A stretch of 64,000 nucleotides of DNA from Candidatus Dormiibacterota bacterium (GTDB lineage: Bacteria > Chloroflexota > Dormibacteria > Dormibacterales > Dormibacteraceae), in NCBI GenBank assembly GCA_024280995.1, contig JAMXLM010000045.1:1-64000 (forward strand), read 5' to 3'. The translations under genes and the position numbers were made by a program. Under the pieces are notes generated by a model. The model was not told the DNA's origin. It was given only the letters and a program-made list of their open reading frames with translations, and ran no database searches. Shown here one piece after another: positions 1-8,434 of this stretch; the stretch's first letter is position 1; every line of letters starts with the position of its first letter.

Positions 1-607
1 CCGACGCGAGAACCACCGACCGATGCCGGCCGCCTGTGCAGCCGAACGCGACCACGACGTGCATCCGGCCCTTCTCCTCATATAGAGGTAGTAGCTCGCC
101 GACGATTCGCTCGATGTCGTCGAGCAGGCGGCGCGCGGCCGGCTGCTGCATGACGAAGTCGGCGACCTGCGGGTCGCGGCCGGACAGCTCGCGCAACTCG
201 GGCACCCAGTACGGGTTGTCGAGGAACCGTGCGTCGATGAGCAGGGCCGCCTCCGCCGGCGCGCCATTCTTGTAGGCGAAGGCCAGGCAGGTGACCAGCG
301 GCCGCTCACGGCTGCGCAGGTGCCTGGCCAACTCCTCTCGCTGGGCGGACTCGATGCGGTGATGAGCGCGTTCGTACGTGCCGCCCAGATGTCCGTCGTC
401 CTCCCCGTCGTGCACCAGGACGTACTTGATGCCACGGCGGTCGGCCTCGCGAAGCAGCTCCGCGCCGCCGTCGTCGGTCCCCAGCACCATGTCGGTGTCG
501 CGCAGGCCGTCGAGGTGATCGAGGCGGTCGAAGCCGGCTGACTCGAATGCTCCCACCGCGCTCTCCATCCGCTCGCGATTGGAAGCGCCGACTATGACGA
601 GAGTCAC
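1..607 (-). CDS. rapZ: RapZ/YvcJ-family protein, 3' end outside window
   Basis: The reading frame runs off the left edge with 202 codons visible. The RapZ C-terminal domain is clear: FAYKNG near residue 110, DARFLDNPYW near 126-134 and GCTGGRHRSV at 189-198. In the family this domain binds amino-sugar or RNA ligands, and the N-terminal half is a P-loop nucleotide-binding domain. Here the N-terminus starts LVIVGASNRERMESAV where relatives have a GxSGxGKS Walker A motif, so the P-loop lysine and glycines are gone, and the domain is about 50 residues shorter than usual. The GTG start at 607 has GGAGG about 8 bases upstream. It follows uvrC on the same strand, matching the uvrC-rapZ-yvcK-whiA order of Actinobacteria and Firmicutes. 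Family call is firm; retained nucleotide binding is doubtful. Confidence 0.82.
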   Translation of the reverse strand, partial: MTLVIVGASNRERMESAVGAFESAGFDRLDHLDGLRDTDMVLGTDDGGAELLREADRRGIKYVLVHDGEDDGHLGGTYERAHHRIESAQREELARHLRSRERPLVTCLAFAYKNGAPAEAALLIDARFLDNPYWVPELRELSGRDPQVADFVMQQPAARRLLDDIERIVGELLPLYEEKGRMHVVVAFGCTGGRHRSVVLAS

Positions 608-777
608 GGACAGCGACCTCCGCGAGAGATTCGGTGGCGAGGTGGCCCGGATGGTAGGCGCGGCCGAGCAGCGGAGCGAGCGCATCCGTTGATGCGTGAG
701 CGAGCAGCGGAGGTCGCAACAACGCAGACGGGCCGCATCGGCGCCGAAGATCCGTCGAGGGCCGCTGGCCGTGACTC
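600..777 (-). repeat. Inverted-repeat leader between uvrC and rapZ
   Basis: Bases 600-618 and 759-777 are complementary at 18 of 19 positions and enclose about 140 bases. Read on the minus strand, the 3' arm contains the rapZ GGAGG and the GTG start codon (CCGTGACTCT), so in RNA the closing stem would hide the ribosome-binding site. A smaller hairpin (CGCATC/GATGCG at 681-696) lies inside. Shape and position resemble the elements before uvrB, aroC and polA, but internal sequence similarity is weak. The rest of this gap holds no convincing gene. Confidence 0.6.
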
Positions 778-782
778 TAACG

Positions 783-2633
783 TCAAAGGGTCTCTTTCAA
801 ACGGGCGGCGAGCCTCTCCGGGATGCCGAGCTTGACGATCTCGTCCACCGGCGCCTCGCGGATCGCCTGCACGGACCCGAAGTGTCGCAGGAGCGCGCGC
901 TTGCGCGCCGGGCCGATGCCCTCGACCGAGTCGAGTGGGGACGTCAGCGCCTTCCGAGAGCGAACCTTGCGGTGGTGCGTGATCGCGAACCGGTGGGCCT
1001 CGTCGCGTATGCGCTGGACAAGGAACATGCCGGGCGAGTTGCGCTCCTGGACGATCGGCTCGGCGCGACCCGGGGCGAATATCTCCTCGCGCTCCTTGGC
1101 CAGGGAGAACGTCGGGATGTCGGCGTAACCCGCCGACTCGATGACCTCCAGCGCCGCGCTCAGCTGTCCCTTACCACCGTCGATCAGGATCAGGTCTGGC
1201 CGGCTCGTAAACGACCGGTCGCCGACGATCTCCGCCTCCTCGCGACGCTGTGACGACTCGAGCCGTTCCAGCCGCCGGCGCAGGACCTCCTGGAGCATCC
1301 CGAAGTCGTTCGGGCCTGGGGTGAACTTGATCCGGAAATGCCTGTAGTGGTCGTTGCGGGGCCGTCCGTCTTCGAACACGACCATCGAGCCGACCGCCGA
1401 GTCGCCCTGGATGTTCGAGATGTCGTAGCACTCGATTCGCTTCGGCGGGCTTTCGAGGTCCAGCGCTTCGGCAAGCGCCGCCAGCATGGGCTCGGTCCGG
1501 CTGCGGTCGTAATCGCTCTGGATGCGGAGCTGCTCGAGCTCCTGCTTCGCCGTCTCGGCGAGCTGCGTCACCAGCGCCCTCTTGCGGCCGCGGACCGGCA
1601 CCTCGAAGGTCACCGGACGTCCACGTTTTTCGCTGAGCCAGCCGGTCAGCAGCTCGGGCTCTTCGACCGGTCCTGGAAGGATGACCGTGCGCGGGACGTG
1701 GGTGGCGCTCGAGTAGTACTGGAGCATGAATCCGCGGAGCAGCTCTGGCTCGGTCACGTCACCCGCGCCGTCGAGCGCGTGGCCGTCGTGGCCGACCATC
1801 TTGCCCTGGCGGATGTAAGCGACCTCGACGAACACGTCGCTGCCGCTGCGCGCGTACGCGACGATGTCCTGGTCGTCGCGGCCCTGGACCAGCACCTTCT
1901 GCCGGTCGGCGATGCGCTCGATCGAGTGCAACTGGTCGCGATAGCGCGCGGCGTTCTCGAAATCGAGACGGCCCGCCGCCGACTCCATGCGGTCCTGCAG
2001 CTCCCGCACCAGCAGGTCGGAGCGGCCCTCCATGAACAGGCCCACCTCGTTGATCCGCGCCTTGTAGTCCTCCGAGGTGATCCGTCTCTCGCACGGTCCG
2101 GGGCAGCGCTTGATGTGGAAGTCGAGGCACACCTTGCCCTGCTTGAAGATCTCGTCGCTGCACGTGCGGAACGGCAGCAGCTGCCGGATCGATTTGACCG
2201 TCGAGCGCAGCGACTGTGCCGACGTGTACGGGCCGAAGTAAAGAGCTCCATCGTTCAACACCCGCCGCGAGTAGTGGACGCGGGGGAACTCCTCGGTCAC
2301 CGGCAGCTTCAGGTAGAGATAGTTCTTGTCGTCCTTGAGCCGGATGTTGAAACGCGGGCGGTAGTTCTTGATCAGGTTGTTCTCGAGGACGAGTGCCTCG
2401 ACCTCGTTCGCGGTGGTCACGAACTCGAAGTCGACCGCTCTCTGCATCAGCTCGGCGATGCGACCCGCGTCCGAGTAGCCAGGCGTGAAGTACGAGCGCA
2501 GCCGGTCGCGGAGGCGCAGGGCCTTGCCGACATAGATCACCTGGGTCTTCTTGTCCCTGAACAGGTAGACGCCAGGGCTGTCGGGAACGGCCTGCAGCCG
2601 CCGCCTGATCGTGTCCTCGAGTGTTGCCGCCAT
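783..2633 (-). CDS. uvrC: Excinuclease ABC subunit C
   Basis: UvrC makes the two incisions around bulky DNA lesions in nucleotide-excision repair after UvrA/UvrB loading. The 616-residue protein has the family domains in order: GIY-YIG nuclease (DSPGVYLFRDKKTQVIYVGK, residues 18-37), a UVR motif (LDFENAARYRDQL, about 220-232) that contacts UvrB, the RNase H-like second nuclease (ECYDISNIQGDSAVGSM, about 395-415) and a C-terminal helix-hairpin-helix (VEGIGPARKRALLRHFGS). Length is normal. The ATG at 2633 gives the expected N-terminus. rapZ follows on the same strand after 175 bases; divergent small membrane genes lie upstream. uvrA and uvrB are within 13 kb. Confidence 0.97.
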   Translation of the reverse strand: MAATLEDTIRRRLQAVPDSPGVYLFRDKKTQVIYVGKALRLRDRLRSYFTPGYSDAGRIAELMQRAVDFEFVTTANEVEALVLENNLIKNYRPRFNIRLKDDKNYLYLKLPVTEEFPRVHYSRRVLNDGALYFGPYTSAQSLRSTVKSIRQLLPFRTCSDEIFKQGKVCLDFHIKRCPGPCERRITSEDYKARINEVGLFMEGRSDLLVRELQDRMESAAGRLDFENAARYRDQLHSIERIADRQKVLVQGRDDQDIVAYARSGSDVFVEVAYIRQGKMVGHDGHALDGAGDVTEPELLRGFMLQYYSSATHVPRTVILPGPVEEPELLTGWLSEKRGRPVTFEVPVRGRKRALVTQLAETAKQELEQLRIQSDYDRSRTEPMLAALAEALDLESPPKRIECYDISNIQGDSAVGSMVVFEDGRPRNDHYRHFRIKFTPGPNDFGMLQEVLRRRLERLESSQRREEAEIVGDRSFTSRPDLILIDGGKGQLSAALEVIESAGYADIPTFSLAKEREEIFAPGRAEPIVQERNSPGMFLVQRIRDEAHRFAITHHRKVRSRKALTSPLDSVEGIGPARKRALLRHFGSVQAIREAPVDEIVKLGIPERLAARLKETL

Positions 2634-2655
2634 GCAGAGGTCCCTGTCAGCCGAT

Positions 2656-2673
2656 TCTAGGAATGCCTAGACT
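2656..2673 (+). promoter_or_regulatory. Palindrome with -10 TAGACT, leaderless start
   Basis: TCTAGG-AATG-CCTAGA (2656-2671) is a perfect inverted repeat between divergent uvrC and the gene at 2680. Its right arm contains TAGACT (2668-2673), six bases before ATG 2680, so transcription would begin at the start codon. The same hexamer at the same spacing precedes the next gene. No Shine-Dalgarno sequence is present. Inferred promoter. Confidence 0.5.
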
Positions 2674-2679
2674 CGGCCA

Positions 2680-3054
2680 ATGAGCGGCCCGCCCACCGAC
2701 CTCCCGCCGCCGGTGCAGCCGGTGCAGCCGGTGCATCTGCCTCCAGGCGGCCCGCCGGCGCGCACCTACAACCCGTGGGCCGTTGTCAGCATCTCCTTCG
2801 CCGCGTCAACCGTGCTCGGAACCTGGTTTTTCGGCGGCATCGTCGCCGCGGTGACCGGCCACGTCGCCCGCCACCAGATCCGGCAGACCGGCGAGGCCGG
2901 CAGCTCGCTGGCGCTGGCGGGCCTGATCGTGGGTTACGTGGCGATCGGCCTCTCCCTCGCCTTCATCGGCGCGTACATCGCCTTCATCGGCCTGTTCTTC
3001 GCCTATGTGTCGACGCACCCGTTCCCCACGCCCACGCCGTCGCTCTCGCCGTAG
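2680..3054 (+). CDS. Small DUF4190-type membrane protein
   Basis: This 124-residue protein has a proline-rich cytoplasmic N-terminus (about 30 residues, repeated PVQPV), then a DUF4190-like core: a hydrophobic helix, TGHVARHQIRQTGEAG, and two further hydrophobic helices, ending in a short Pro/Thr/Ser tail. The GHxARxQIRxTGE motif between helices is the family hallmark; function is unknown. It is followed after 13 bases by a second protein of the same family (3068), so this is a tandem pair. The ATG sits six bases after TAGACT with no ribosome-binding site, suggesting a leaderless message. Confidence 0.8.
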   Translation: MSGPPTDLPPPVQPVQPVHLPPGGPPARTYNPWAVVSISFAASTVLGTWFFGGIVAAVTGHVARHQIRQTGEAGSSLALAGLIVGYVAIGLSLAFIGAYIAFIGLFFAYVSTHPFPTPTPSLSP

Positions 3055-3055
3055 C

Positions 3056-3061
3056 TAGACT
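3056..3061 (+). promoter_or_regulatory. -10 element TAGACT of a leaderless gene
   Basis: TAGACT lies exactly six bases before GTG 3068 and directly after the stop codon of the preceding gene. The hexamer and spacing are identical to those upstream of 2680, so the two paralogues appear to have separate leaderless promoters. Inferred from sequence only. Confidence 0.45.
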
Positions 3062-3067
3062 CGCCCT

Positions 3068-3496
3068 GTGAGCTCGAACGACCCGACCCCGACCCAGATG
3101 GGAGGCCAGCAGACCACACCGTCTTCTGTTCCCCACACGCCTGAACTCCAGATGCAGGGCTCGGTGGCGGCGCCCGGGCAGACCAACAACCTCGCGATCG
3201 TGAGCCTGGTCGCAGGCGCGCTTTCGTTCTTCGCCCACGTCATCCCGATCATCGGTGGATTCACGGTCGCGATCATCGCCATCGTCACCGGCTTCATGGC
3301 CCGAGGTCAGATCAAGCGGACCGGCGAGCAGGGCATGTGGATGGCGAACCTCGGCATCGGCCTGGCCATCTTCCATTTCGTCCTCGCGTTCCTGCTCGTG
3401 ATGCTGGTGCTCTTCCTGATCTTCATCGTGGGGATCGCGCTGTTCGGCATCTCGGCCCACAGCGGCTCGGCGCCGACACCGGTGCCCTCCGGCTAG
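3068..3496 (+). CDS. Second DUF4190-type membrane protein
   Basis: A 142-residue paralogue of the preceding gene: polar Gln/Thr-rich N-terminus of about 40 residues, then hydrophobic helices with the diagnostic loop TGFMARGQIKRTGEQG. Function unknown. GTG start at 3068 directly downstream of TAGACT. The stop codon overlaps the 3' end of the convergent reductase gene by 4 bases (3493-3496); no intrinsic terminator is visible between the two. Confidence 0.8.
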   Translation: MSSNDPTPTQMGGQQTTPSSVPHTPELQMQGSVAAPGQTNNLAIVSLVAGALSFFAHVIPIIGGFTVAIIAIVTGFMARGQIKRTGEQGMWMANLGIGLAIFHFVLAFLLVMLVLFLIFIVGIALFGISAHSGSAPTPVPSG

Positions 3497-5472
3497 AAGT
3501 GAATTCCCCGCATCAGGTACGCCATCGTCGCCGCCTCGACTGAGATCTCACCGTCCCCCGACGCCTCAGCACGCTGACCATCCCTGGAGGCCGTCTCCGG
3601 GAACAGGTGATAGGCGCCGGTCATCACGAACTGCAGCAATCCCGGGCTGACCGTGTTGGCCGTCTCGCCGAGCTTGCCCAGCCGCGTCGAGACCTCGGGC
3701 TGGCGGGTCAGGATCGCGGTCGCGACCATCTCCGCGGCTTCCTCCGGCGAGCTGGTGGGGAAGTTCTTGTAGATCCCGGTCGGGGCGATCATCGGCGTGC
3801 GCACCAGCGGCATGTGGATGTTGGTGATCGCGACGCCGTCGTCGACGACCTCCGGCGCGATGCAGCGACTGAGCGCGGCCAGCGCTGACTTGGACGCGAC
3901 GTACGCTCCGAACCGCGGCGGAAACGCCTGCACGCCGATGCTCGAGATGTTGATGACGTGGCCGCGTCTTCGCTCTCGCATGCCGGGCAGCACGGCGAGG
4001 AGCAGCCTCACGGCGCCGAAATAGTTCAGCTGCATCGTCCGCTGAAAGTCGTGAAAGCGCTCGTATGACGCTTCGATCGACCGCCTGATGGACCGACCGG
4101 CGTTGTTGACCAGGATGTCGACCTGGCCATGGTCCTCGAGGACCTTCCGGATCATCGCGTCGCAAGCGTCGAGGTCGGACAGGTCCGCAGGGTAGACAAA
4201 CGCGCGGCCACCGTCCTTCTCGATCTCGTCCCGCAGCGCTTCGAGCTTTTCCCTGGTTCGCGAGACGAGCACCACTTTGGCGCCGTTGCGCCCGACAAGT
4301 TGTGCAGTCGCGCGCCCGATCCCGCTCGAAGCGCCGGTGACCACGACCACGCGGTCCTGCAGCGCCCGCCGCAGATTGCGCTCGGTCGGGACCTCCGGGT
4401 CCATCTGCCGCTCCCAGTAATCCCAGACCTTCCAGGCGTAGGTGTGAAGGGGCGGGCAATGGATGCCGGTGCCTTCCAGGGCTGCCTGTGCCTTGTCACA
4501 CGTGAACCTCGCCCGGCTGGCGGCGAACCGCAGGGCCTCTTCGGGAACACGCACGCCCTCGAGCAGCCGGCGCTTCAAGGTCTGCGCCACCTTCCAGTGC
4601 TCGAGCATCGCGCGCGCCTCCGGCGGCAGCATCGCGGCGGCGCGGGTATCGACGCGGAGCGTGAACTGCGGAGCGTGCGCGGCGCGGCAGAACTCGTTCG
4701 TCACGTCGCCAAGGCTCTGCACGTTGGGGTCGGTGAGGTGGAAGGTCATGCCGTCGAGCCCGTCGCGATGCGAGATGGCGTCCAGCGCGCGTGCGACGAA
4801 GTCGACCGGCACGACGTTCAGCTCGCCACCCTCGAAGCCGACGAGCGGAACCCAGGCGGGGATCGCGTTGCGCAGTCGCTGGATGAGCTTGAACGCGTAG
4901 TACGGCCCATCGATCCGGTCGGCCACGCCGGTCTCGGACGATCCGATCACGAGGCCAGGCCGGTAGATGCGGAACCTCTGGCCCGACTCGCGAACCAGCT
5001 TCTCGGCGTCGAACTTGGTGCGGTAGTAGGGGTGGTCGAGGACCTGACCCTCGTCGAACATGTCCTCGGTGAACTTGCCCTTCCACTTCGCTCCTGCGAC
5101 CGCGATCGAGCTCATGTGGTGGATTCGCGCCCCGACCTGCTGCGCGAGCTCGACGACGCGCCGGGTGCCGTCGACGTTGGCGGCCTGGTTGGCCTCCGCC
5201 GGCGCCTCGAGGTCGTAGACCGCAGCGAGGTGGAATATGTCCGCGCCGCGCAGCCGCTCGTGCACCGAGGGCTGGAGACCGAGGCCGGGCTCCGTGATGT
5301 CGCCGGCGACCGGGGCCAGCTTTGCCTGCCCGCCGATCGAGTGGATGAAGGCCTCCAGGCGCTCCCTCGACGCCGGCCGGACGAGGACCAGCGTCGTGCC
5401 GTCGCGCCGGGCCAGCTCGCGGAGCAGATGGCGGCCGATGAACCCCGTGCCGCCGGTGACGAGACGGACCAT
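3493..5472 (-). CDS. Fused extended-SDR/classical-SDR acyl reductase (AcrA1-like)
   Basis: This 659-residue protein joins two Rossmann enzymes. Residues 1-370 are an extended SDR of the male-sterility/NAD-binding-4 type (VTGGTGFIGRHL at 4-15; catalytic YYRTK near 145). From about residue 375 a classical SDR follows (VVVTGASSGIGRA, NNAG, Ser in NISSIG, YVASK). Mycobacterial AcrA1 (Rv3391), annotated as an acyl-CoA reductase, has this architecture and similar length, so reduction of fatty acyl-CoA to aldehyde or alcohol is the likely role, by inference. I chose ATG 5472 over upstream in-frame ATGs because glycine-rich motif spacing is normal and TAAAGT lies seven bases upstream. Convergent with the DUF4190 pair. 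Confidence 0.8.
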   Translation of the reverse strand: MVRLVTGGTGFIGRHLLRELARRDGTTLVLVRPASRERLEAFIHSIGGQAKLAPVAGDITEPGLGLQPSVHERLRGADIFHLAAVYDLEAPAEANQAANVDGTRRVVELAQQVGARIHHMSSIAVAGAKWKGKFTEDMFDEGQVLDHPYYRTKFDAEKLVRESGQRFRIYRPGLVIGSSETGVADRIDGPYYAFKLIQRLRNAIPAWVPLVGFEGGELNVVPVDFVARALDAISHRDGLDGMTFHLTDPNVQSLGDVTNEFCRAAHAPQFTLRVDTRAAAMLPPEARAMLEHWKVAQTLKRRLLEGVRVPEEALRFAASRARFTCDKAQAALEGTGIHCPPLHTYAWKVWDYWERQMDPEVPTERNLRRALQDRVVVVTGASSGIGRATAQLVGRNGAKVVLVSRTREKLEALRDEIEKDGGRAFVYPADLSDLDACDAMIRKVLEDHGQVDILVNNAGRSIRRSIEASYERFHDFQRTMQLNYFGAVRLLLAVLPGMRERRRGHVINISSIGVQAFPPRFGAYVASKSALAALSRCIAPEVVDDGVAITNIHMPLVRTPMIAPTGIYKNFPTSSPEEAAEMVATAILTRQPEVSTRLGKLGETANTVSPGLLQFVMTGAYHLFPETASRDGQRAEASGDGEISVEAATMAYLMRGIHF

Positions 5473-5516
5473 CCCGGGAACTTTAGAACTGAACATCAAC
5501 CGGAGGCAGCGCGGCT

Positions 5517-5522
5517 TACTAT
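5517..5522 (+). promoter_or_regulatory. -10 element TACTAT before leaderless start
   Basis: TACTAT ends seven bases before ATG 5530. On the other strand TAAAGT (5480-5485) is placed the same way before ATG 5472. The 57-base divergent gap therefore carries back-to-back leaderless promoters. No TTGACA-like -35 box is evident for either. Confidence 0.4.
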
Positions 5523-5529
5523 GCGCGCC

Positions 5530-5961
5530 ATGACAGCAGACATACCTCCCTCATACACACCTCCTCCACCCCCGCCGGGCGTGCCCCCGCCGCCGGCCCA
5601 GCCGGGCTACGCGCTGCCGCCGAACTACCAGGGACCGACTGCGCCGGACTACCCGCAGCCGTACCAGCAGCAGCAGCCGTACGGCCAGCAGGGGTCGGCG
5701 GGCGTGATGGCCGCGGCCGCCGCCGGCGGAATCATGTACCAGCTCGGCGGGCCGGCCGCCTGGTCCATCGGCATCGGAGTCGTGTCCATCGTGGTGCCGT
5801 TCTTTTTCAACTTCTACTTCCCGCTGCTGCCCATCGCCGGCTTCATCAGCGCCATCCGGGCGTTTCAGCGCGGCCGGTTGATCGGCGGAGTGGTCGGGAT
5901 CGTCGTCAACGTCCTCGGCGGCATCGTCAGCCTGATATCAGCGGGGTTGATCCTGCGCTAG
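5530..5961 (+). CDS. Proline/glutamine-rich small membrane protein
   Basis: A 143-residue protein. Residues 1-55 are rich in Pro, Tyr and Gln (PPPPPPG, PYQQQQPYGQQ) and should be cytoplasmic; from about 60 an alanine-rich segment leads into two or three hydrophobic helices separated by IRAFQRGRLIGG, similar in layout to the DUF4190 proteins at 2.7-3.5 kb but without their GHxARxQI motif. Function unknown. An ATG three codons upstream (5521) is possible; 5530 is preferred because of its spacing to the -10 hexamer. Convergent with the MFS gene ending at 5971. Confidence 0.7.
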   Translation: MTADIPPSYTPPPPPPGVPPPPAQPGYALPPNYQGPTAPDYPQPYQQQQPYGQQGSAGVMAAAAAGGIMYQLGGPAAWSIGIGVVSIVVPFFFNFYFPLLPIAGFISAIRAFQRGRLIGGVVGIVVNVLGGIVSLISAGLILR

Positions 5962-5970
5962 TTAGGCACC

Positions 5971-7212
5971 CTACAGGGACTCGACCGGCGGGTCATCGCG
6001 AGCGGGAATTGCGACCATCGGGAAGATCGCGGCAACGAGCGTGACCGCGACTGCCACCCACAGCGCGACGTCGAGCGAATAGCCGATCAGCGGGCCCGCC
6101 AGCGCCGACCCGACCGGCGCACCGACAGAGTTGAGCGACATCGAAACGGCAAAGACTCGACCGAACCACGCCTGCTCGGTCCGTCTCTGGCGCAGCGTGA
6201 AGACCGACACGTCGAACGGCCCTGTGCCGAATCCCATCACGACGACGGCGACGACCAGGACCCAGACCACCGGCGCGAGCGGGAGCAGCGCAAGCGCAAG
6301 AGCGCTGATGAGCAACGCGACCAGGATCAGAGCGCGCTCGCGCCCCTGGATCCTCGTTCTCCCAACCAGCAGCGAGGACACCAGCGCGGCCGCGCCGAAC
6401 AGTCCCCACAGGATGCCGACCGCGGCCGGGCCCTGGTGAAAGCGGGCGAGCACGAGAACCGGTAGGGCGACCACGACGATGCCGTTGCCGACGTTGGCGA
6501 TGCTCAGCGTCAAGGCGAGGCCGCGGAGCGAGGCGTTGCGGACCACGTACCTCAGGCCCAGCCATGCGTTGCGGACCACGCTCCCATCGCCGCCACGCGA
6601 TCGAGTCGGTTCGTTCAAGCCGGCGATCAAGCCCGCCGCGGCGACCAGGAGGAACCCGGTTACGCCGATGGTCCACCCTCCTCCGATCCATCCCACGAGC
6701 GCGCCGGCGACCGGAGCGCCGCCGAGTGTCGCGACGAGGTAGGTCGCGTTGTCGAGCGCGTTGGCGCGCTCCCACAGGTGCCGGGGCGCGACGAGCGGCA
6801 CCAGGGATCTTGCTCCGGCGAAGCTCAGTGGAGCGGACAGCGAAGAGAGGGCGACGATGATCAGCAGGAGCGGCGCGGGGAGCCAGTTGAGCGCCGCGAG
6901 GACCGCGACCGACAGGCTCGTCAACGCACCGATGCCGTAGTCGAGGGCGATCAGCCTCGACTTCCGAGCGCTGTCGAGCAGGGCCCCGGCCAGCGGCGCC
7001 ACGACAAGGCCGGGGATCGTGGCGAGCGCCACCGTGACCCCCGCCAGCTGGGGAGAGTGGTAGCGGCCCAGGACGAAAAGGACCAGGGCGACCACGACCA
7101 TCTGCCCGGATACGCGGGCCAGCAGCAGAGAGGCGAACAGGCGCGCGACGCCTGGCGAACGCAACAGTCCGGAATAGCCGAACGCCGTGGCGGGTGATGC
7201 TTCCACGGTCAC
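5971..7212 (-). CDS. MFS transporter, downstream member of tandem pair
   Basis: A 413-residue major facilitator with about twelve hydrophobic segments, resembling the macrolide-efflux/enterobactin-exporter group. Family-like loops include GALLDSARKSRL between helices 2 and 3 and FTLRQRRTEQAWFGRVFA in the second half. It is a close paralogue of the gene just upstream: both share RxHQGPAxVG, LRQRRT, FGRVFA and a C-terminal AIPARD. The GTG start at 7212 overlaps the upstream stop codon (GTGA), so the two should be translationally coupled. Substrate unknown; the pair could work as a heterodimer or handle related compounds, but nothing in the sequence decides this. Confidence 0.85.
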   Translation of the reverse strand: MTVEASPATAFGYSGLLRSPGVARLFASLLLARVSGQMVVVALVLFVLGRYHSPQLAGVTVALATIPGLVVAPLAGALLDSARKSRLIALDYGIGALTSLSVAVLAALNWLPAPLLLIIVALSSLSAPLSFAGARSLVPLVAPRHLWERANALDNATYLVATLGGAPVAGALVGWIGGGWTIGVTGFLLVAAAGLIAGLNEPTRSRGGDGSVVRNAWLGLRYVVRNASLRGLALTLSIANVGNGIVVVALPVLVLARFHQGPAAVGILWGLFGAAALVSSLLVGRTRIQGRERALILVALLISALALALLPLAPVVWVLVVAVVVMGFGTGPFDVSVFTLRQRRTEQAWFGRVFAVSMSLNSVGAPVGSALAGPLIGYSLDVALWVAVAVTLVAAIFPMVAIPARDDPPVESL

Positions 7213-8426
7213 GCCACGTCTCGGGCCGGAATCGCAAGCAACGGAATCATTGCCGCCACCGCCGCCAGTGCCACCGCAGCCCACAACGCAGCGTCGAGCG
7301 ACCAGCCGATCAGGGGACCAGCGATCGCGGAGCCGATCGGATTGCCGACCATGTTGAGAGAGACCGAGATTGCGAACACCCTCCCGAACTGGGCGGGGTC
7401 GGTGCGGCGCTGCCGGAGCGTCAGGAAGGCGATGTCGAACGGTGTCTCGACCAGCGCCACGAGGATCAGTGCCACGCCGACCAGCAGCACCGACATCGCG
7501 AACGGCAAGATCGCCAGCGCGATCGCAACACCGAGCATCGAGCCCGCCATCAGCTGGCGCTCGCGGCCTTTTGTGCGTATTCGTCCCGCGATCAGCGTCG
7601 CCACGAGGCCGGCCGCACCGACGGCGCCCCAGACGTAGCCGACGACGGCCGGCCCCTGGTGCAGGCGGCCGAGGACGAGCACGGGTAGCGCGATCGCCAG
7701 GCCTCCCCAACCGACGCCGAACGCGAAGAACGTCAGCGCGAGGCCGACGAGCGTGCGGTTGCGAAGAACGTAGACAAGGCCGGACCACGCGTCGGCGAGC
7801 ACTCCCCCGGTGCCTCGGGCGATCACCGGGTCGCGCACTCCGAGGATCGTCAACCCCGCCGCCGCGAAGAGAAGTCCGGTGGCGGCGATTGCCCACTCGG
7901 GACTTGCGAATCCGACGAGCAGTCCCGCCAACGGAGCTCCCATCACCGTGGCGAGAACAAACGTCGTGTTGTCCAGCGCGTTGGCCCTCTCCCAGAGGTG
8001 GTCGGGGACGATGGTCGGCATGATGGCTCGTGCGCCGGCGAAGCTCAGTGGACCCGTCAGCGACGACAGGGCGCAGATCACGAGAAGCAGCAAGGGCGGG
8101 AGTAGATGGCCGGCCGAGAGCACGGCCATCGAGAGCAATCCCGCGGTGGCGACGAGGTAGTCGACCGTGATCAGGCGCGCGCGGCTGTAGCGGTCGAGCA
8201 TCGCCCCGGCGATCGGCGACAACGCCAGGCCAGGGACGAGCAGCAGGAACGTCGCGACGCCGGCGAGCTGCGGGGAGTGGTAGCGCGCGAGGACGAAGAG
8301 CACGAAGCCGACGCCGAGCATCTGGCCGGCGACGCGGCCGAGCAGCAGGCTGACGTAGAGGCGCGGAAACCCCGGCACGCGCAGTAGCGCGCGGTAGTCA
8401 GTCGCCGGCGTCGGTTCCTGGATCAA
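7209..8426 (-). CDS. MFS transporter, upstream member of tandem pair
   Basis: A 405-residue twelve-helix major facilitator, paralogue of the gene it overlaps. Motif A-like loop GAMLDRYSRARLI follows helix 2, and FLTLRQRRTDPAQFGRVFA matches the sister protein. The start appears to be TTG at 8426 (MIQEPTPATDY); no better start lies between it and the uvrA stop at 8512. It follows uvrA on the same strand, separated by a strongly structured 85-base gap. Export of a toxic or secreted small molecule is the usual role of the subfamily; the substrate cannot be told. Confidence 0.83.
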   Translation of the reverse strand: MIQEPTPATDYRALLRVPGFPRLYVSLLLGRVAGQMLGVGFVLFVLARYHSPQLAGVATFLLLVPGLALSPIAGAMLDRYSRARLITVDYLVATAGLLSMAVLSAGHLLPPLLLLVICALSSLTGPLSFAGARAIMPTIVPDHLWERANALDNTTFVLATVMGAPLAGLLVGFASPEWAIAATGLLFAAAGLTILGVRDPVIARGTGGVLADAWSGLVYVLRNRTLVGLALTFFAFGVGWGGLAIALPVLVLGRLHQGPAVVGYVWGAVGAAGLVATLIAGRIRTKGRERQLMAGSMLGVAIALAILPFAMSVLLVGVALILVALVETPFDIAFLTLRQRRTDPAQFGRVFAISVSLNMVGNPIGSAIAGPLIGWSLDAALWAAVALAAVAAMIPLLAIPARDVA

Positions 8427-8434
8427 TTCGGGGC

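Noticed and set aside
604-786. A 60-codon minus-strand frame between rapZ and uvrC
   Set aside because: Low-complexity Arg/Ser/Ala composition, covers the inverted repeat, no ribosome site, no family features.
4129-5961. A 610-codon plus-strand frame across the reductase gene
   Set aside because: It is the antisense shadow of a GC-rich gene; only its last 143 codons (from 5530) look like protein. Similar long antisense frames over uvrA, uvrB, polA, hcrA and menG/thiolase were dropped for the same reason.
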